Assembly: GCF_008123965.1 (NCBI RefSeq)
Contig: NZ_VSTH01000146.1
Location: forward strand, 1 to 34,706
Direction of reading: 5' to 3'
Origin: Bradyrhizobium hipponense
GTDB lineage: Bacteria; Pseudomonadota; Alphaproteobacteria; Rhizobiales; Xanthobacteraceae
DNA length: 34,706 nt
Position 1 is the stretch's first letter. Each line of letters opens with the position of its first letter. The notes beneath the pieces were generated by a model, which was not told the DNA's origin, did no database searches, and worked only from the letters and a program-made list of their open reading frames with translations. Below, piece after piece: positions 8,317 through 16,643 of the stretch. The translations under genes were made by a program, and so were the position numbers.

Positions 8317-8994
8317 TCACTCCTCCCCGTATCCCCTTAGCCGATCGATATCCAAAATAGTCACGCCGCCGTACTCCAACCGCAGCAGCCCCTCCTTCTC
8401 CAGCCGGTTCAGCGCGCGATTGGCGTTCTGGCGGGACATGCCAGACAGCGCGCCGATCTCCTCCTGGGTGATCTCCAGATGCGCGGTCGATTCCGGATAG
8501 AGGATCGGGTTGAACAGCGAGGCGATGCTGCGGGCGAGCCGTGCGGTGGCATCCAGCGTGCGGTTGACCTCGAGCATGCCGATGAACTGGCCGAGCCGCT
8601 CGTTGAGCTGGCGGACCAGGAAACGGTTGAAGCCGACGCTGTTCTCGAACAGCCACATGAAGGCGCTGCGCTCCATCAGCGCGACGCGGCTGTCGCGCAG
8701 CGCGACCACGTCGTAGCGGCGCGGCTCGTTCTTGAGCACGCTGCCCTCGCCGAACCAGGCCCCCGCCGTCAGCCCGGCCAGGCTCGTCTCCTTGCCGTCA
8801 CGCGAGACCCCGCCCATCCGGGCGAGGCCGCTCACCATGCCGGCCCAATAGGCGAATGTGTCGCCGCGCATGAAAACGGTCTCGCCAGTGCCGTAGGACC
8901 GCTCCGTGATTCCACCGCGGGCGACCTCGATCTCCTGCTTGGTAAGTTCGCGCGACCAGGCGGCGACGCGCTTCAGTTGATCCTCTGAAATCAT
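8317..8994 (-). CDS. Crp/Fnr family transcriptional regulator
   Basis: The 225-residue protein has an N-terminal cNMP-binding beta-roll and a C-terminal winged helix. In the roll, WFGEGSVLKNEPRRYDVVAL keeps the Gly-Glu and Arg of the phosphate-binding cassette, so cyclic nucleotide binding is plausible. The long dimer helix (FNRFLVRQLNERLGQFIGML) is followed by the HTH EIGALSGMSRQNANRALNRLEKEG, with recognition-helix residues SRQNANR. There is no N-terminal Cys cluster, so it is not an FNR-type iron-sulfur sensor. It lies 143 bp upstream of the cyclase gene on the same strand and diverges from the liv-type operon, so regulating either is plausible but unproven. Confidence 0.9.
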   Translation of the reverse strand: MISEDQLKRVAAWSRELTKQEIEVARGGITERSYGTGETVFMRGDTFAYWAGMVSGLARMGGVSRDGKETSLAGLTAGAWFGEGSVLKNEPRRYDVVALRDSRVALMERSAFMWLFENSVGFNRFLVRQLNERLGQFIGMLEVNRTLDATARLARSIASLFNPILYPESTAHLEITQEEIGALSGMSRQNANRALNRLEKEGLLRLEYGGVTILDIDRLRGYGEE

Positions 8995-9327
8995 GATCTA
9001 GAGGCCAGCCGCACCGTTTCGTCACTCCATCCTTCTGTTGCACCGCAACACGATTATTTCAGCAGCATCCGACGAAAGATGGAGGCTGCTTGCCGCCCGA
9101 AAAACTTTGTCACCGAATTGTCAGCCGGGAGACATTCCTAAATAGCGCTTTCCCCTATTGAGGGCCACCTTGGGCAATGCGGCTTTTGATCCCGACCGGG
9201 AACGAAAGCCGCGCGGTCCGGTCGAGACCATCTGCTGCATGGCCTCACCGGCACGACCGTACTAGGATTGCGCGAGAGGAACGGACGAAGAGCGCCACAA
9301 AAAGCGCCATCACCGGGAGGGCTTTGT
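8995..9327. promoter_or_regulatory. Divergent intergenic region with TTGTCA direct repeat
   Basis: This spacer separates the Crp gene from the liv-type operon. TTGTCA occurs at 9107-9112 and 9118-9123, an 11-bp period (one helical turn), which could be a binding site for a regulator recognising direct half sites. GGGAGG at 9315-9320 is the ribosome site of the livG-type gene. I see no gene here; an overlapping minus-strand frame has no recognisable features. Confidence 0.35.
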
Positions 9328-9330
9328 TTG

Positions 9331-10152
9331 GTGGCTACCAGTCTCGAAGTGCGCGGCGTGTCCTTGCGATTCGGCGGCGTCCGTGCGCTGACCGATGTCG
9401 GCTTCGCCATCAAGGAGGGCGAGCTGTTCTCGATCATCGGCCCCAATGGCGCCGGCAAGACCTCGATCGTGAACTGCATTTCCGGCCGCTACAAGCCCAC
9501 CGACGGCCAACTCTTCTACGCAGGCCGCGATATTACCGGATTGACGCCGAATGCGCGGGCCTCGCTCGGCATCGGCCGCACCTTCCAGAATCTTGCGCTG
9601 TTCCACCACATGAGCGTGCTCGACAACATCATGGTCGGCCGCCATCACCTGCTGAGGAACAATTTCTTCACGGGCTCGCTCTACTGGCTCACCGGCGCGC
9701 GCAAGGAAGAGCTCGAGCATCGCCGCAAGGTCGAGGAGATCATCGACTTCCTCGACCTTCAGTCGGTGCGAAAAGCGCAAGCAGGTACCCTCTCCTACGG
9801 CCTGCGCAAGCGCGTGGAACTGGCGCGCGCCATGGCGCTGGAGCCGCGCCTCATTCTCCTCGACGAGCCGATGGCCGGCATGAATTTCGAGGAAAAGGAG
9901 GACATGGCCCGCTACATCGTCGACCTCAACGAGGAGTTCGGGATGACGGTGGTGATGATCGAGCACGACATGGGCGTGGTGATGGACATCTCCCACCGGG
10001 TCATGGTGCTGGATTTCGGCCGCAAGATCGCCGAGGGCGATCCGGCCGCGGTGCTCGCCGACCCCCACGTCAGACGCGCCTATCTCGGCGAGGAGGATGA
10101 GGTGCTGGTCGATCCGGACGATGCCCCGCCGGCGCAGGAGAGCGCGGCATGA
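9331..10152 (+). CDS. livG: Branched-chain amino acid-type ABC transporter ATPase (LivG-like)
   Basis: The 273-residue ATPase has Walker A GPNGAGKT (37-44), the Q-loop region IGRTFQNLALFHHMSVLDNI, the signature LSYGLRKRVELARAMA, Walker B LILLDEPMAGM and the H-loop MIEHDMGVVMD. The long insert between Walker A and signature and the EEKEDMARYI stretch are typical of LivG rather than LivF. It powers import through the LivHM-type permease encoded downstream. Start: GGGAGG at 9315-9320 precedes TTG 9328 and GTG 9331; I use GTG (VATSLEVRGV), but TTG with 7-nt spacing is equally possible. An ATG at 9268 would add a tail lacking family similarity. Its TGA overlaps the next ATG (ATGA). Confidence 0.93.
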   Translation: MATSLEVRGVSLRFGGVRALTDVGFAIKEGELFSIIGPNGAGKTSIVNCISGRYKPTDGQLFYAGRDITGLTPNARASLGIGRTFQNLALFHHMSVLDNIMVGRHHLLRNNFFTGSLYWLTGARKEELEHRRKVEEIIDFLDLQSVRKAQAGTLSYGLRKRVELARAMALEPRLILLDEPMAGMNFEEKEDMARYIVDLNEEFGMTVVMIEHDMGVVMDISHRVMVLDFGRKIAEGDPAAVLADPHVRRAYLGEEDEVLVDPDDAPPAQESAA

Positions 10153-12080
10153 TGGATTATGCAGGCCGCGTCGCGCAGGCCGATACCTATCCAAAGATGC
10201 TCCGGCTCAATGCCAGGGAGCACGGCAACGAGATCGCATTGCGTGAAAAGGATCTCGGACTCTGGCGCCCGTTCACTTGGAATGACTATCAGACCCGCGT
10301 ACGCAACTTCGCGCTCGGTCTCATCGAATTGGGCCTGGGGCGCGAGGATGTCATCGGCATCATTGGCGACAACCGGCCGGACTGGGTCGCTGCCGAGGTG
10401 GCGACCCATGCGATCGGCGGATTGAGCCTCGGGCTCTATCGCGACGTGCTGGATGAGGAAGCTGCCTACCTGCTCAATTACGGCGAGGCGCAGCTTGTCT
10501 TCGCCGAGGATGAGGAGCAGGTCGACAAGCTGCTCGTGCTTGCCGAGCGCGTGCCAAGGCTCAAGCACATCATCTATTCCGATCCGCGCGGGATGCGGAA
10601 ATATGACGATCCACGGCTGATGTCGGCGGAGAAACTCGCCGAGCTCGGCCGGACGCGCGCCGCGCGGGAGCCGGAGCTTTACGATCGGCTGGTGGATGCC
10701 ACCAAGGGCGAAGACGTTGCGATCCTCTGCACCACATCGGGTACCACGTCGCATCCGAAACTGGCGATGCTCGCTGCGGGCCGTGTGCTCGGCCATTGCG
10801 CGACCTATCTCGCTTTCGACCCGAAGGGGCCGGACGACGAATATGTCTCGGTGCTGCCGCTGCCCTGGATCATGGAACAGGTCTATGTGCTCGGCAAAGG
10901 CCTGCTCTGCCGGATGAAGATCAACTTCGTCGAAGAGCCGGATACGATGATGAACGATTTGCGCGAGATCGCGCCGACGTTCGTGCTGTTTGCGCCGCGC
11001 GTCTGGGAATCCATCGCCGCCGACGTCCGCGCCAAGGTGATGGACGCCACACCCTTCAAGCAGCGCCTGTTCGATGTGGGCATGAAGACTGGTCTTGCCG
11101 GGATCGAGCAGGGCAAGCGTTCCGGCTTTGCCGACGCGATCCTGTTCCGTGCGCTGCGCGACCGCCTCGGCTTCACCCGCCTGCGCTCGGCCGCAACCGG
11201 TGGCTCGGCGCTCGGCCCCGACACCTTCAAGTTCTTCCAGGCGATGGGCGTGCCCCTGCGCACGCTCTACGGCCAGACCGAACTGCTCGGCGCCTACACG
11301 CTGCACCCCGAGGGCAAGGTCGATCCCGACACCACCGGCGTGCCAATGGCCGACAGCGTCGAGATCCGCATCGACAATGCCGACGTTCACGGCGTCGGCG
11401 AGATCGTGGTGCGGCATCCCAACATGTTCCTCGGCTACTACAAGAACCCGGAGGCGAGCGTCGCCGACCTCAGGGATGGCTGGATGCTGTCGGGCGATGC
11501 CGGCTATTTCAACGACAACAAGCAGCTCGTGGTCATCGACCGCATCAAGGACCTCGCCGAGACCTCGCGCGGCGAGCGCTTCTCGCCGCAGTTCATCGAG
11601 AACAAGCTGAAATTCTCGCCCTATATCGCGGAAGCCGTGGTGCTTGGTGCCGGCCGCGACGCGCTCGCGGCGATGATTTGCATCCGCTATTCCATCATCT
11701 CGAAATGGGCGGAGAAGAACCGGCTCTCGTTCACGACCTACAGCGATCTCGCCTCGCGGCCCGAAGTCTACGCCCTGCTCCGCAAGGAGGTCGAGACCGT
11801 GAACCTCACGCTGCCGCCGGCGCAACGCATCTCGCGCTTCCTGCTGCTCTACAAGGAGCTCGACGCCGACGACGGCGAGCTCACCCGCACGCGAAAAGTG
11901 CGCCGCAGCGTCATCAACGAGAAATACGCCGGCATCATCGATGCGATCTATCGCGGCGACGCCGATATTCCCGTCGACACCGTGATCCGCTTCCAGGACG
12001 GCACCACGCAAAGGGTGCGAACGACGCTGCGGGTGGTGGATCTCGGCAGCCCCGGGCAATTGGCGGAGGCGGCGGAGTGA
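10149..12080 (+). CDS. AMP-dependent acyl-CoA ligase, FadD-like
   Basis: The 643-residue adenylate-forming enzyme activates a carboxylic acid with ATP and CoA. Motifs appear in order: phosphate loop CTTSGTTSHPK (194-204), adenine motif LYGQTELLGAY (373 on), the hinge-region aspartate SGDAGYF (448-454), RIKDLAETSRGERFSP, and the C-terminal ELTRTRKVRR with the expected catalytic lysine region. It resembles long-chain acyl-CoA synthetases of the FadD15 type. The loop has Ser where Gly is usual (SGTTS rather than SGTTG). It overlaps the livG-type gene by 4 bp, so translation is coupled. Its place inside an importer operon suggests it activates the imported acid. The substrate is unknown; fatty or aromatic acids are both reasonable. 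Confidence 0.92.
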   Translation: MMDYAGRVAQADTYPKMLRLNAREHGNEIALREKDLGLWRPFTWNDYQTRVRNFALGLIELGLGREDVIGIIGDNRPDWVAAEVATHAIGGLSLGLYRDVLDEEAAYLLNYGEAQLVFAEDEEQVDKLLVLAERVPRLKHIIYSDPRGMRKYDDPRLMSAEKLAELGRTRAAREPELYDRLVDATKGEDVAILCTTSGTTSHPKLAMLAAGRVLGHCATYLAFDPKGPDDEYVSVLPLPWIMEQVYVLGKGLLCRMKINFVEEPDTMMNDLREIAPTFVLFAPRVWESIAADVRAKVMDATPFKQRLFDVGMKTGLAGIEQGKRSGFADAILFRALRDRLGFTRLRSAATGGSALGPDTFKFFQAMGVPLRTLYGQTELLGAYTLHPEGKVDPDTTGVPMADSVEIRIDNADVHGVGEIVVRHPNMFLGYYKNPEASVADLRDGWMLSGDAGYFNDNKQLVVIDRIKDLAETSRGERFSPQFIENKLKFSPYIAEAVVLGAGRDALAAMICIRYSIISKWAEKNRLSFTTYSDLASRPEVYALLRKEVETVNLTLPPAQRISRFLLLYKELDADDGELTRTRKVRRSVINEKYAGIIDAIYRGDADIPVDTVIRFQDGTTQRVRTTLRVVDLGSPGQLAEAAE

Positions 12081-12118
12081 CACCTTCTCACGCAATAAGC
12101 GCAATGCGCGTTGCTGCG

Positions 12119-12260
12119 CCCTCTCCCCTTGTGGGAGAGGGCATCTCCGCCGCTCGCCACAACCTCGCTCGGGTGAGGGGTCTTCTCGCCGCCCCGCCAA
12201 TGCGGAGACAACCCCTGCTTCGCTTCGCGAAGCGACCCTCTCCCACAAGGGAAGAGGGTG
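12119..12260. repeat. Extragenic palindromic repeat inside the operon
   Basis: CCCTCTCCC (12119-12127) pairs with GGGAGAGGG (12133-12141); TCGCTTCGCGAAGCGA (12220-12235) is a perfect 16-bp palindrome; and CCCTCTCCCACAAGGG follows at 12236. The CCCTCTCC...GGGAGAGG core and the GGTGAGGGG motif match the repeat at 36-124. It separates the ligase from the livH-type gene and could attenuate transcription or protect upstream mRNA. Confidence 0.75.
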
Positions 12261-12297
12261 CATCGTCACTGCGTCTGCATCTTGCGCGGAAATCGAC

Positions 12298-13191
12298 ATG
12301 AACACCGCCTTCCTCATCCAGCTCCTGGTCAACGGGCTCGTGGTCGGCACGCTCTATGGCGTGGTCGCGATGTCGTTTGTGCTGATTTACAAGGCCAGCC
12401 AAGTCGTCAATTTCGCCCAAGGCGAGCTGCTGCTGGTCGGCGCCTGGGTGTGCTGGACGCTGCTGGCGAAATACCAGGTGCCGTTCTGGATCGGCATGCC
12501 GATGACGCTGGTCTTCATGTTCGTTTTCGGCATCGCGATCCAGGTGCTGATCCTGCGGCCGATGATTGGCGAACCCATCATCTCGGTGATCATGGTGACG
12601 ATCGGCCTCTCGACCGTGCTCCAGGCCACGCTGAAATGGATGTACGGCGTCAATCCGCAGCCGTTTCCGCGCGTATTCGAGAGCCAGTCGGTCAGCCTGC
12701 TCGGGCTTCAGATTCAGACCGTCTACGTCATGAGCCTCGTCGTGTCGGTTGCGATGATGATCGGCATGGCCTGGTTCTTCCGCGCCTCCAAATACGGACT
12801 TGCGATGCGCGCGACCGCGTTCAACCAGCAGGTGGCGCAGTCGCTCGGCATTTCCGTCAAGAGCGTGTTCGCGATGGCCTGGGCGATTTCGGCGACGGTG
12901 TCGGCAGTCGCGGGCGTCGTGGTCGCCGTGGTGAACGGCGTGTCGTCGGGGTTGGCCGCTTACGGCATCAAGGTGTTTCCGGCGGCGATCCTCGGGGGGC
13001 TCGATTCCGTCGGCGGCGCCGTGCTCGGCGGCATCATCATCGGTCTGCTCGAGAACATCGCGCAATATGTCGACAGCGAGTATCTGCATTGGGGCAATCT
13101 CTACGAGATCGCGCCGTTCTACGTCCTCATCATCGTGCTGATGATCAAGCCCTATGGCCTGTTCGGCACTCACGACATCGAGCGGATCTGA
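12298..13191 (+). CDS. livH: Branched-chain amino acid-type ABC transporter permease (LivH-like)
   Basis: This 297-residue inner-membrane protein has about eight hydrophobic segments. It starts with the classic LivH opening FLIQLLVNGLVVGTLYGVVAMSFVLIYK and contains VNFAQGELLLVGAW and the C-terminal YGIKVFPAAILGGLDSVGGA, the coupling (EAA-like) region that contacts the ATPases. It pairs with the LivM-type subunit encoded 3 bp downstream to form the channel. ATG 12298 begins exactly at the conserved N-terminus and follows the extragenic repeat. Confidence 0.94.
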   Translation: MNTAFLIQLLVNGLVVGTLYGVVAMSFVLIYKASQVVNFAQGELLLVGAWVCWTLLAKYQVPFWIGMPMTLVFMFVFGIAIQVLILRPMIGEPIISVIMVTIGLSTVLQATLKWMYGVNPQPFPRVFESQSVSLLGLQIQTVYVMSLVVSVAMMIGMAWFFRASKYGLAMRATAFNQQVAQSLGISVKSVFAMAWAISATVSAVAGVVVAVVNGVSSGLAAYGIKVFPAAILGGLDSVGGAVLGGIIIGLLENIAQYVDSEYLHWGNLYEIAPFYVLIIVLMIKPYGLFGTHDIERI

Positions 13192-13194
13192 CCC

Positions 13195-14268
13195 ATGGCC
13201 GGCCCTGCCCTCATCCCTGCTGGTGATTTCCGCACATCCTATGCCGCGGACACCACGATATTTCCGACCACGACCAGCCGCAATTTTGCGATCGCCGGGG
13301 CGCTGCTGCTCTGCCTCGCGCCGCAGTTCCTTGGCGGCTACTGGCTCAGCATCCTGATCCAGATCGGCATCTTCGCGATTGCGGCGCTCGGCCTGAACAT
13401 TCTCGTTGGCTTCACCGGCCAGATCTCGATCGGGCACGCTGCCTTCTTCCTGCTCGGCGCCTTCACCTCGGCCTACATTTCCAACAACGCGCCGATCCCG
13501 GTGTTCTTCGCGATCCCGCTCGCGGGCGTGGTCACCGCGCTGGTCGGCCTGATCTTCGGCATTCCGGCGGCGCGGCTGAAGGGGCTCTACCTCGTCATCG
13601 CGACGCTGGCCGCGCAGTACATCCTGCTCGACTTCTTCTCCCGCGCGGAGTGGTTCACCGGCGGCTCGGTGCCGGCCAGCGCCAATCCGTTCTCGATCCT
13701 TGGCTTCACCCTGCGCGGCGACAAGCAATATTTCTATGTCGTGCTGGCTTACGTAGTCGCGAGCTACGTCCTCGTCACCAATCTGATGCGCACGCGCGAC
13801 GGCCGCGCGCTGGTGGCGATCCGGGACCATTATCTCTCCGCCGAGATCATGGGCATCAACCTGACCAAATACCGCACACTGTCGTTTGGCCTGGCCGCCT
13901 TCTTCGCTGGCATCGCGGGTGCGCTCTATGCGCACTACCAGCTCGTGGTCTCCCAGGAAGGCTTCGGCATCGAGCGCTCGATCCTGTTTCTCGCCATGAT
14001 CATCATCGGCGGCACCGGCTCGATCATGGGCACGCTGATGGGTACCGCCTTCGTGGTGCTGCTGCCGGAATCCATGGAATTCCTCAGCATCCATTTAAAG
14101 GGCGGCGCGATCGACAGGGCGCTCTCGCTCAACAACAACATCACCTTCCTGCGCGAGATCGCGATCGGGGTGATCATCATCGCGTTTTTGATGTTCGAGC
14201 CGGACGGGCTTGCGCATCGCTGGCGGCAGATCAAGGCTTACTGGAAACTCTACCCGTTCTCGCATTGA
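13195..14268 (+). CDS. livM: Branched-chain amino acid-type ABC transporter permease (LivM-like)
   Basis: The 357-residue polytopic membrane protein carries the LivM hallmarks GLNILVGFTGQISIGHAAFFLLGAF, GLYLVIATLAAQYI, the coupling-helix region MGINLTKYRTLSFGLAAFFAGIAGALYAHY, and MIIIGGTGSIMGTLMGTAFV. An N-terminal polar tail of about 35 residues precedes the first membrane segment. The gene begins 3 bp after livH stops. It forms the second half of the channel. Confidence 0.94.
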   Translation: MAGPALIPAGDFRTSYAADTTIFPTTTSRNFAIAGALLLCLAPQFLGGYWLSILIQIGIFAIAALGLNILVGFTGQISIGHAAFFLLGAFTSAYISNNAPIPVFFAIPLAGVVTALVGLIFGIPAARLKGLYLVIATLAAQYILLDFFSRAEWFTGGSVPASANPFSILGFTLRGDKQYFYVVLAYVVASYVLVTNLMRTRDGRALVAIRDHYLSAEIMGINLTKYRTLSFGLAAFFAGIAGALYAHYQLVVSQEGFGIERSILFLAMIIIGGTGSIMGTLMGTAFVVLLPESMEFLSIHLKGGAIDRALSLNNNITFLREIAIGVIIIAFLMFEPDGLAHRWRQIKAYWKLYPFSH

Positions 14269-14314
14269 GCGCGGGCAACTGTCTAACCAACGAAAAAACA
14301 GGAGGAGGCAACAA

Positions 14315-15598
14315 ATGAAGACAAAATCCCTTTTGAGCACCGCATCGCTTGCGCTGGCGATCGCAGCCTTTTCGGCGAGCGCCCAGGCGCAGATCGCGAT
14401 CGGGCATCTCGCCGACTATTCCGGCGGCACCTCCGACGTCGGCACGCCGTTCGGCCAAGCCGTCGCCGACACCTTTGCCTGGGTCAACAAGAACGGCGGG
14501 GTCGGCGGCAAGCAACTCAGCGTCGACACCAATGATTACGGCTACCAGGTGCCGCGCGCGATTGCGCTCTACAAGAAATGGTCGGCGCCCGATTCGAAGG
14601 TCGCGGCGATCATGGGCTGGGGCACCGCGGACACCGAGGCGCTGACCGGATTCCTCGCCCAGGACAAGATTCCCGACATGTCCGCCTCCTACGCCGCGGC
14701 GCTCACCGATCCCGAAGGCATCAGCGGCAAGGCCAAGCCCGCGCCCTATAATTTCTTCTATGGCCCGAGCTATTCGGACTCGCTGCGCGCGATGTTGATG
14801 TGGGCAGCCGAGGACTGGAAGGCCAAGGGCAAGCCCGGCAAGCCGAAATTCGTGCACATGGGCGCCAACCACCCCTATCCGAACGCGCCAAAAGCTGCCG
14901 GTGAAGCCATGGCGCAAGAGCTTGGCTTCGAAGTGCTGCCGCCGCTCGTGTTTGCGCTCGCGCCGGGCGACTACAGCGCGCAATGCCTGAGCCTGAAATC
15001 CTCGGGCGCCAACTACGCCTATCTCGGCAATACCGCAGCCTCCAACATCTCGGTGATGAAGGCCTGCAAGAGTGCCGGCGTCGACATCCAGTTCCTCGGC
15101 AACGTCTGGGGCATGGATGAGAACGCCGCCAAGACCGCCGGCGATGCCGCCGACGGCGTGATCTTCCCCTTGCGCACCGCGGTGAGCTGGGGCGGCGATG
15201 CACCCGGCATGAAGACGGTGATGGAGATCTCGAAGATGTCCGATCCCACCGGCAAGGTCTATCGGCCCGTCCATTACATCGCGGCCGTGTGCTCGGCGCT
15301 CTACATGAAGGAGGCGCTCGACTGGGCCGCCAAGAACGGCGGCGCCATCGGCGACAACGTCGCCAAGGGCTTCTACCAGAAGAAGGACTGGGTGCCGGCC
15401 GGGATGGAAGGCGTCTGCAATCCCTCGACCTGGACCGACAAGGACCATCGCGGCACGCTGAAGGTCGACCTCTATCGCACCAAGATCGCGGGCGCGACCG
15501 ATGGCGACCTCAACGACCTCATGGCCAAGGGCACGATCAAGCTCGTGAAGGTCAAGACCGTCGAGCTGCCGCGCAAGCCGGAATTGCTGGGGTGGTGA
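14315..15598 (+). CDS. livK: ABC transporter substrate-binding protein (LivK-like) of the operon
   Basis: The 427-residue periplasmic receptor has a clear signal peptide, MKTKSLLSTASLALAIAAFS..., with predicted cleavage after AQA (residue 25). The mature part begins QIAIGHLADYSGGTSDVGTPFG, a type 1 binding-protein opening. Later stretches include MGWGTADTEALTGFLAQDKIP and ANYAYLGNTAASNISVMKACKSAG. A very strong GGAGGAGG precedes ATG 14315; an upstream in-frame ATG (14210) lies inside livM and is rejected. It delivers the substrate to the LivHM-type channel. It is only distantly like the binding protein at 162-1364, so the two probably bind different ligands. Confidence 0.93.
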   Translation: MKTKSLLSTASLALAIAAFSASAQAQIAIGHLADYSGGTSDVGTPFGQAVADTFAWVNKNGGVGGKQLSVDTNDYGYQVPRAIALYKKWSAPDSKVAAIMGWGTADTEALTGFLAQDKIPDMSASYAAALTDPEGISGKAKPAPYNFFYGPSYSDSLRAMLMWAAEDWKAKGKPGKPKFVHMGANHPYPNAPKAAGEAMAQELGFEVLPPLVFALAPGDYSAQCLSLKSSGANYAYLGNTAASNISVMKACKSAGVDIQFLGNVWGMDENAAKTAGDAADGVIFPLRTAVSWGGDAPGMKTVMEISKMSDPTGKVYRPVHYIAAVCSALYMKEALDWAAKNGGAIGDNVAKGFYQKKDWVPAGMEGVCNPSTWTDKDHRGTLKVDLYRTKIAGATDGDLNDLMAKGTIKLVKVKTVELPRKPELLGW

Positions 15599-15624
15599 GC
15601 CCCGCTTTTGCTCCAAACACAACT

Positions 15625-15724
15625 GTCATCTCCCGCGAAGGCGGGGGATCCAGTACGCCGCGGCTTCTCGGGGAACTTCCGGCGTCTCTGGAATACTGGG
15701 TCACCCGCTTTCGCGGGTGACGAC
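15625..15724. repeat. Extragenic repeat with 31-nt imperfect inverted arms
   Basis: The left arm (15625-15655, beginning GTCATCTCCCGCGAAGG) and the right arm (15694-15724, ending TTTCGCGGGTGACGAC) are near-complementary and would form a long stem around a 38-nt loop that itself contains GAACTTCCGG. The CCCGCGAAGGCGGG and GATCCAGTA motifs match a repeat I know as frequent in Bradyrhizobium genomes. It lies inside the operon, between the binding-protein and livF-type genes. Confidence 0.8.
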
Positions 15725-15743
15725 ATCGAGAGAGTGACGAACC

Positions 15744-16583
15744 ATGAGTGAAGCGGCCCACATAGAGCGTCCTTCCCCCAGCATCGTGCCCGCGCCGCCC
15801 CTCCTCGGCGTGCGCAACATCGAAGTCGTCTATGACGACGTCATCCTGGTGCTGCGCGGCCTCAGCCTCGACGTGCCCAAGGGCGCGATCGTGGCGCTGC
15901 TCGGGGCCAACGGTGCCGGCAAGTCGACGACGCTGAAGGCGATCTCGGGGCTGCTCAAGACCGAGGACGGAGAGGTCACGCGCGGCGAGATCCTGTTCGA
16001 GGGCGAGCGCATCAACGGCATCGATCCCGACAAGATCGTCCGCCGCGGCATCTTCCAGGTGATGGAGGGACGCCGCATCGTCGCCGACATGACCTCGCTG
16101 GAAAACCTCAAGCTCGGCGCCTTCACCCGCAGGGACCGCGAGGTCGGTGCCGATCTCGACATGGTCTTCAACTACTTCCCGCGCCTGAAGGAGCGCACGG
16201 GGCTCGCCGGCTATCTCTCCGGCGGCGAGCAACAGATGCTGGCGATCGGCCGCGCGCTGATGGCCCGCCCGAAGATGATCCTGATGGACGAGCCGTCGAT
16301 GGGCCTGTCACCCCTGCTCGTGAAAGAGGTGTTCTCGATCATCCAGAAGATCAACCGCGACCTCGGCGTCACCATCCTGCTGGTCGAGCAGAACGCGCGC
16401 GCCGCGCTGTCGGTGGCGAGCCACGGCTACATCATGGAGCAGGGCAAGGTCGTGCTCGACGGCACCGCGGATGAATTGCGCGACAACGAGGACGTCAAGG
16501 AATTCTATCTCGGCGGCGCCGGCGACCAGCGCAAGAGCTTCAAGAACCTCAAGAGCTTCAAACGGCGCAAGCGCTGGCTATAG
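15744..16583 (+). CDS. livF: Branched-chain amino acid-type ABC transporter ATPase (LivF-like)
   Basis: The 279-residue ATPase shows Walker A GANGAGKS (54-61), FQVMEGRRIVADMTSLENL, the signature YLSGGEQQMLAIGRAL, Walker B MILMDEPSMGL and the H-loop equivalent LLVEQNARAAL (a Gln-Asn pair replaces the His of LivG, normal for LivF). An N-terminal extension of about 20 residues and a basic C-terminal tail (KSFKNLKSFKRRKRWL) are unusual. The tail is encoded right at the edge of the 16,583 repeat and may come from run-on into repeat-derived DNA. It completes the importer. Confidence 0.93.
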   Translation: MSEAAHIERPSPSIVPAPPLLGVRNIEVVYDDVILVLRGLSLDVPKGAIVALLGANGAGKSTTLKAISGLLKTEDGEVTRGEILFEGERINGIDPDKIVRRGIFQVMEGRRIVADMTSLENLKLGAFTRRDREVGADLDMVFNYFPRLKERTGLAGYLSGGEQQMLAIGRALMARPKMILMDEPSMGLSPLLVKEVFSIIQKINRDLGVTILLVEQNARAALSVASHGYIMEQGKVVLDGTADELRDNEDVKEFYLGGAGDQRKSFKNLKSFKRRKRWL

Positions 16584-16640
16584 CGTTTTCAAGCGAAATA
16601 GGAACCAGCTCGCGTGAAGAAAACGCGTCAAGACAAAAGA
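16583..16640. repeat. Extragenic repeat / probable bidirectional terminator
   Basis: GCGTTTTC (16583-16590) pairs with GAAAACGC (16619-16626), and AAGCGAA and TCGCGT lie between. The full motif (GCGTTTTCAAGCGAA ... GTGAAGAAAACGCGTCAA) matches a repeat I recognise as very common downstream of genes in Bradyrhizobium and other rhizobia. It sits between the convergent livF and epimerase genes and should end both transcripts. Confidence 0.75.
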
Positions 16641-16643
16641 TCC

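Noticed and set aside
10080..14094. Two long minus-strand open frames opposite the importer operon
   Set aside because: They are rich in HDR/EHR repeats produced by reading GC-rich genes backwards; the plus strand carries motif-complete ligase and permeases.
14231..15622. 463-residue minus-strand frame opposite livK
   Set aside because: The plus-strand gene has a signal peptide, ribosome site and family motifs; the antisense has none.
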